From assembly GCA_050303435.1 (NCBI GenBank), contig JBNLBT010000126.1:1-8689 (forward strand): DNA of 8,689 nucleotides, in the 5' to 3' direction. A program made the position numbers and the translations under genes. Position 1 is the first letter of the stretch. Each line of letters opens with the position of its first letter. The stretch comes from JBNLBT01 sp050303435. Lineage in GTDB: Bacteria > Pseudomonadota > Gammaproteobacteria > Xanthomonadales > Marinicellaceae. Below are positions 6,631 to 8,689 of the stretch, in pieces. Under the pieces are notes generated by a model, which did no database searches, was not told the DNA's origin, and was given only the letters and a program-made list of their open reading frames with translations.

Positions 6631-7047
6631 CGAGACAATTATGGCGAGCAATCAATCGGCAAATCTGGACACACTGATCGGCAAGAACACCCACATCAAG
6701 GGCGATCTGAAATTTTCCGGCACCATGTACATCACATCGACGGCCAGCTGGAAGGCAGCATCAGCGGTGAGAACAGCGACGACACCCTGAACATCACCGA
6801 AACCGCGGTGATCAAGGGCAAAGTCAAGTCCGGCAATCTGGTGATCAATGGCCGGGTTGACGGCGACATCACCGCACACGGCAAAATCGACGTGGCTTCA
6901 AAGGCGCGCATCAACGGCAACATCTATTACGTCAACATCCAGATGGAAACCGGCTCCCAGGTCAACGGCCAGCTGATTTACCAGGGCGACGGCGCGGTGC
7001 AGGATGGCGATTACATCGACGACTATTCACCGGTGGACGATGAATGA
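6605..7047 (+). pseudogene. Bactofilin, disrupted by a 5-base tandem duplication (frameshift)
   Basis: Bactofilins are polymer-forming beta-helix cytoskeletal proteins that position envelope enzymes. The ATG at 6605 follows AGGTGG (6590-6595), and the frame reads MFNKKQTNNETIMASNQ, DTLIGKNTHIKGDLKFSGTMYI. At 6729-6738 the bases ACATC occur twice. The literal frame then drifts and stops at TGA 6788-6790, giving a 61-residue product. Removing one ACATC restores IDGQLEGSISGENS, then VIKGKVKSGNLVINGRVDGDI and GKIDVASKARINGNIY, to the TGA at 7045-7047. That is a complete 145-residue bactofilin with regular beta-helix repeats. The downstream frame is otherwise intact, so the change is recent or a sequencing/assembly error. 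An alternative start is the ATG at 6641. The restored gene would overlap erpA by 8 bases. Confidence 0.88.
6729..6738 (+). repeat. Tandem duplication ACATC-ACATC causing the bactofilin frameshift
   Basis: This is a direct 5-base tandem repeat inside the conserved GTMYIDG segment of bactofilin. One copy gives the canonical frame; two copies shift it. Two short units are what replication slippage produces, but too few for a classical phase-variable tract. Confidence 0.9.
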
Positions 7048-7372
7048 GCCGATCGCACTGAGCGACAAAGCCGCGGAGAAAATCACCCAGCTGGTGCTGG
7101 AGGAAGGCGATCCGGATCTCAAGCTGCGCGTGTACATCATCGGCGGCGGCTGTTCGGGTTTTCAGTATGGGTTTGCCTTTGAAGCCGATGCACAGGACGG
7201 CGACACGCTGATCGACCGCGACGGTGTGGGCGTGATGGTCGATCCGATGAGTCTGCCGTATCTGATGGGCGCAACCATTGATTACCTGGAGGATTTGCAG
7301 GGCTCGCGCTTTGTGATCGCCAACCCGAACGCCAAAACCACCTGCGGCTGCGGCGCCTCGTTCGCCGTATGA
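7040..7372 (+). CDS. erpA: Iron-sulfur cluster insertion protein ErpA (A-type carrier)
   Basis: ErpA receives Fe-S clusters from the Isc or Suf scaffold and passes them to apo-enzymes in the cytoplasm, including isoprenoid-synthesis enzymes in well-studied species. The 110-residue length fits the family. The three cluster-binding cysteines are present: Cys38 in IIGGGCSGFQYGF, and Cys102 and Cys104 in TTCGCGASF at the C-terminus. The segment DPMSLPYLMGATIDYLEDLQGSRFVIANPNA is also typical. The ATG at 7040 overlaps the bactofilin stop by 8 bases and follows GGTGG (7032-7036). The frame extends upstream to 7004, but that leader is not family-like. The stop overlaps the nudC start (ATGA). ErpA against IscA or SufA is judged from the N-terminal and C-terminal motifs and the length. 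Confidence 0.94.
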   Translation: MNEPIALSDKAAEKITQLVLEEGDPDLKLRVYIIGGGCSGFQYGFAFEADAQDGDTLIDRDGVGVMVDPMSLPYLMGATIDYLEDLQGSRFVIANPNAKTTCGCGASFAV

Positions 7373-8250
7373 GCCGCCCGGAAATCTACTTCACCCGCAC
7401 CGAACTGGACCGCTGCGCCGCGCTGCGGGACCAGACTCAGCGCATTGAACAGCTGAAAAAATTCAAGCCCTGTTACTACATCCCGGTGTACCTCGGTCGC
7501 CACATTTACCCGAAACACGACAACGCCTTTTACTACACCGAAGAACCGATTCCCGGCAGCACGCCGAATTTCCTCGGCATGATCAACGACAATGAGATGT
7601 GGTTCAGCTGCCACCTGGACGAAGCTCAGGCCAAGGCGCTGGAGGCGGAACTGTCGTGCAATTTTGCCTCACTGCGGCGCTATGCCTTGTCGCTGGACGA
7701 TGAACTGGCGCACGTGGCGATGTACTCGCGCGGGCTGGATTTGTGGCACCGCAACCGGCGCTTTTGCCCCAAATGCGGCACCCCCAATCAAGTCGTCAGT
7801 TCCGGTCACCGCATGCTGTGTGAGAACGGCCACGAACAGTTTCCGCACATTGAGCCGGCGATCATTGTGCTGGTCTCCAAGGGTGATCGCTGTCTTCTGG
7901 GGCGCAAACCCAGCTGGCCGCCCAACGTGTATTCCACGCTCGCCGGCTTTGTCGAGCCGGGCGAATCCATTGAGGACGCGGTGCACCGCGAAATCTACGA
8001 GGAATCCAACATCCGCATCACCGACATTCAGTATTTCGGTTCCCAGCCGTGGCCGTTTCCGGCTTCGCTGATGCTGGCATTCAATGCCACCGCGATCAAC
8101 GAGGACATCCGCCTGGACGACGAAATGGAAGACGTGCGCTGGTTCACCCGCGAGGAATTGAACCACTGGATCAAACAGGGCAGTGTGATGATCTCGCCGC
8201 GTTTTTCCGTGTCCAACAACCTGATCACCCACTTTCTCAACGGTGCCTGA
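7369..8250 (+). CDS. nudC: NAD(+) diphosphatase / RNA deNADding enzyme NudC
   Basis: NudC hydrolyses NADH and NAD+ to NMN(H) and AMP and removes NAD caps from RNA 5' ends. The 293-residue protein has the expected order: an N-terminal domain (about 1-125), a zinc-ribbon region (FCPKCG, C133 and C136; MLCENGH, C151 and H155), and a Nudix domain. The Nudix box G193-F-V-E-P-G-E199 ... R207-E-I-Y-E-E-S-N-I215 keeps the metal-binding glutamates but has Asn214 where Gly is usual. The NudC-specific motif SQPWPFPAS (225-233) follows and settles the subfamily. The fourth zinc Cys is missing, and the local spacing is one residue shorter than in E. coli NudC; His155 may replace it. The ATG overlaps the erpA stop by 4 bases (ATGA), and the end overlaps mutM by 8, so translation is probably coupled. 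Confidence 0.95.
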   Translation: MSRPEIYFTRTELDRCAALRDQTQRIEQLKKFKPCYYIPVYLGRHIYPKHDNAFYYTEEPIPGSTPNFLGMINDNEMWFSCHLDEAQAKALEAELSCNFASLRRYALSLDDELAHVAMYSRGLDLWHRNRRFCPKCGTPNQVVSSGHRMLCENGHEQFPHIEPAIIVLVSKGDRCLLGRKPSWPPNVYSTLAGFVEPGESIEDAVHREIYEESNIRITDIQYFGSQPWPFPASLMLAFNATAINEDIRLDDEMEDVRWFTREELNHWIKQGSVMISPRFSVSNNLITHFLNGA

Positions 8251-8689
8251 GCTGCCGGAAGTTGAAACCACGGTGCGCGGGGTGCGGCCGTGGCTGGAAA
8301 ATCAACGGCTCCTCGCCATTCATGTGCACAACCCCTCGCTGCGCTGGCCGGTGCCGGCGGCCCTGGCGGCGCAAACCAATGCGCGCATTGTGGCGGTGAC
8401 GCGGCGCGCGAAATATATATTGATGCAGCTGGACAACGGCCGGCACCTGTTGTGCCACCTCGGCATGTCCGGTTCCCTGCGCATCACCGAACCGCACGCG
8501 CCCTTGAAGAAGCATGACCACATCGACATTGAACTGGCCGACAACGGTCGTGCTTTGCGCTACCACGATCCGCGGCGTTTCGGCTGCTGGCTGGTGATTG
8601 ACGGCGCGCCGGCTGCGCACCCGCTGCTGGCCGAACTGGGCCCGGAACCGCTGGACGATGCTTTCACCGGTGCCACGTTGAAACGCGCC
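8243..8689 (+). CDS. mutM: Formamidopyrimidine-DNA glycosylase MutM (Fpg), 3' end missing
   Basis: MutM removes 8-oxoguanine and ring-opened purines from DNA and cuts the resulting abasic site. The gene starts with GTG (8243-8245) inside the nudC end: the next residues are PELPEVETT, so the mature N-terminus is the catalytic Pro with Glu3 after Met removal. The frame is open for 149 codons to the window edge. Other landmarks are RRAKYIL with Lys57, CHLGMSGSLRI, KKHDHIDIEL, RYHDPRRFG (the intercalating and DNA-binding segment) and LGPEPL, all collinear with E. coli MutM. The missing part would hold the helix-two-turn-helix and zinc finger. The 8-base overlap with nudC implies coupled translation as the last visible gene of the operon. 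Confidence 0.96.
   Translation, partial: MPELPEVETTVRGVRPWLENQRLLAIHVHNPSLRWPVPAALAAQTNARIVAVTRRAKYILMQLDNGRHLLCHLGMSGSLRITEPHAPLKKHDHIDIELADNGRALRYHDPRRFGCWLVIDGAPAAHPLLAELGPEPLDDAFTGATLKRA

Noticed and set aside
6022..6651. Minus-strand open frame of 209 codons
   Set aside because: It is the antisense shadow of the DUF6776-type gene and bactofilin start; codon bias of the plus-strand genes explains it.
6729..6790. Programmed ribosomal frameshift in bactofilin
   Set aside because: There is no homopolymeric slippery heptamer at the shift point. The exact 5-base duplication explains the break more simply.
6808..7047. Separate small gene starting at GTG 6808
   Set aside because: The sequence is the direct continuation of the bactofilin beta-helix, and no ribosome-binding site precedes the GTG.
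7669..8271. Minus-strand open frame of 200 codons
   Set aside because: It is antisense to nudC, whose plus-strand frame contains the Nudix box and SQPWPFP motif.

Overview
The window reads as a bacterial chromosome segment, most likely from a gammaproteobacterium. The evidence is the operon at the right end (a DUF6776-type membrane protein, bactofilin, ErpA, NudC, MutM) next to a divergent hemJ. The protein sequences resemble their gammaproteobacterial relatives, but the genus cannot be fixed from the sequence alone. There are nine readable protein genes, one frameshifted gene, and no rRNA, tRNA, CRISPR array or insertion sequence that I can see.

Left part (1-4342): four genes of different history, each alone in its orientation. 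They are the 3' end of a secreted repeat protein (Ig-like units plus a PPC-type C-terminal domain); a SAM-dependent methyltransferase on the minus strand; an AT-richer 361-bp divergent intergenic region with clustered palindromes; an OafA-type membrane acyltransferase; and, on the minus strand, a lipoprotein of the glycerophosphodiesterase/PI-PLC superfamily. Several suggest cell-surface or envelope work, but they do not form one operon.

Middle (4343-5830): a 2-oxoglutarate/Fe(II) oxygenase whose C-terminus carries a coiled coil and a tail motif I associate with polysaccharide-cluster glycosyltransferases. It converges on hemJ, the membrane protoporphyrinogen oxidase of haem synthesis.

Right part (5837-8689): an extended -10 promoter between hemJ and the next gene starts a tightly packed operon in which every gene overlaps the next (26, 8, 4 and 8 bases): DUF6776-type protein, bactofilin, erpA (Fe-S insertion), nudC (NAD(H) pyrophosphatase and RNA deNADding) and mutM (8-oxoguanine repair, cut by the window end). 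The first two look like envelope/cytoskeleton genes; the last three share a redox and oxidative-damage theme.

The most notable anomaly is the bactofilin gene. A 5-base tandem duplication (ACATC twice, 6729-6738) breaks an otherwise perfect frame, and deleting one copy restores a canonical 145-residue bactofilin. I found no convincing undescribed multi-gene system. Other points worth checking are a near-identical internal repeat in the secreted protein, the altered zinc site and Nudix box of NudC, and the oxygenase tail.
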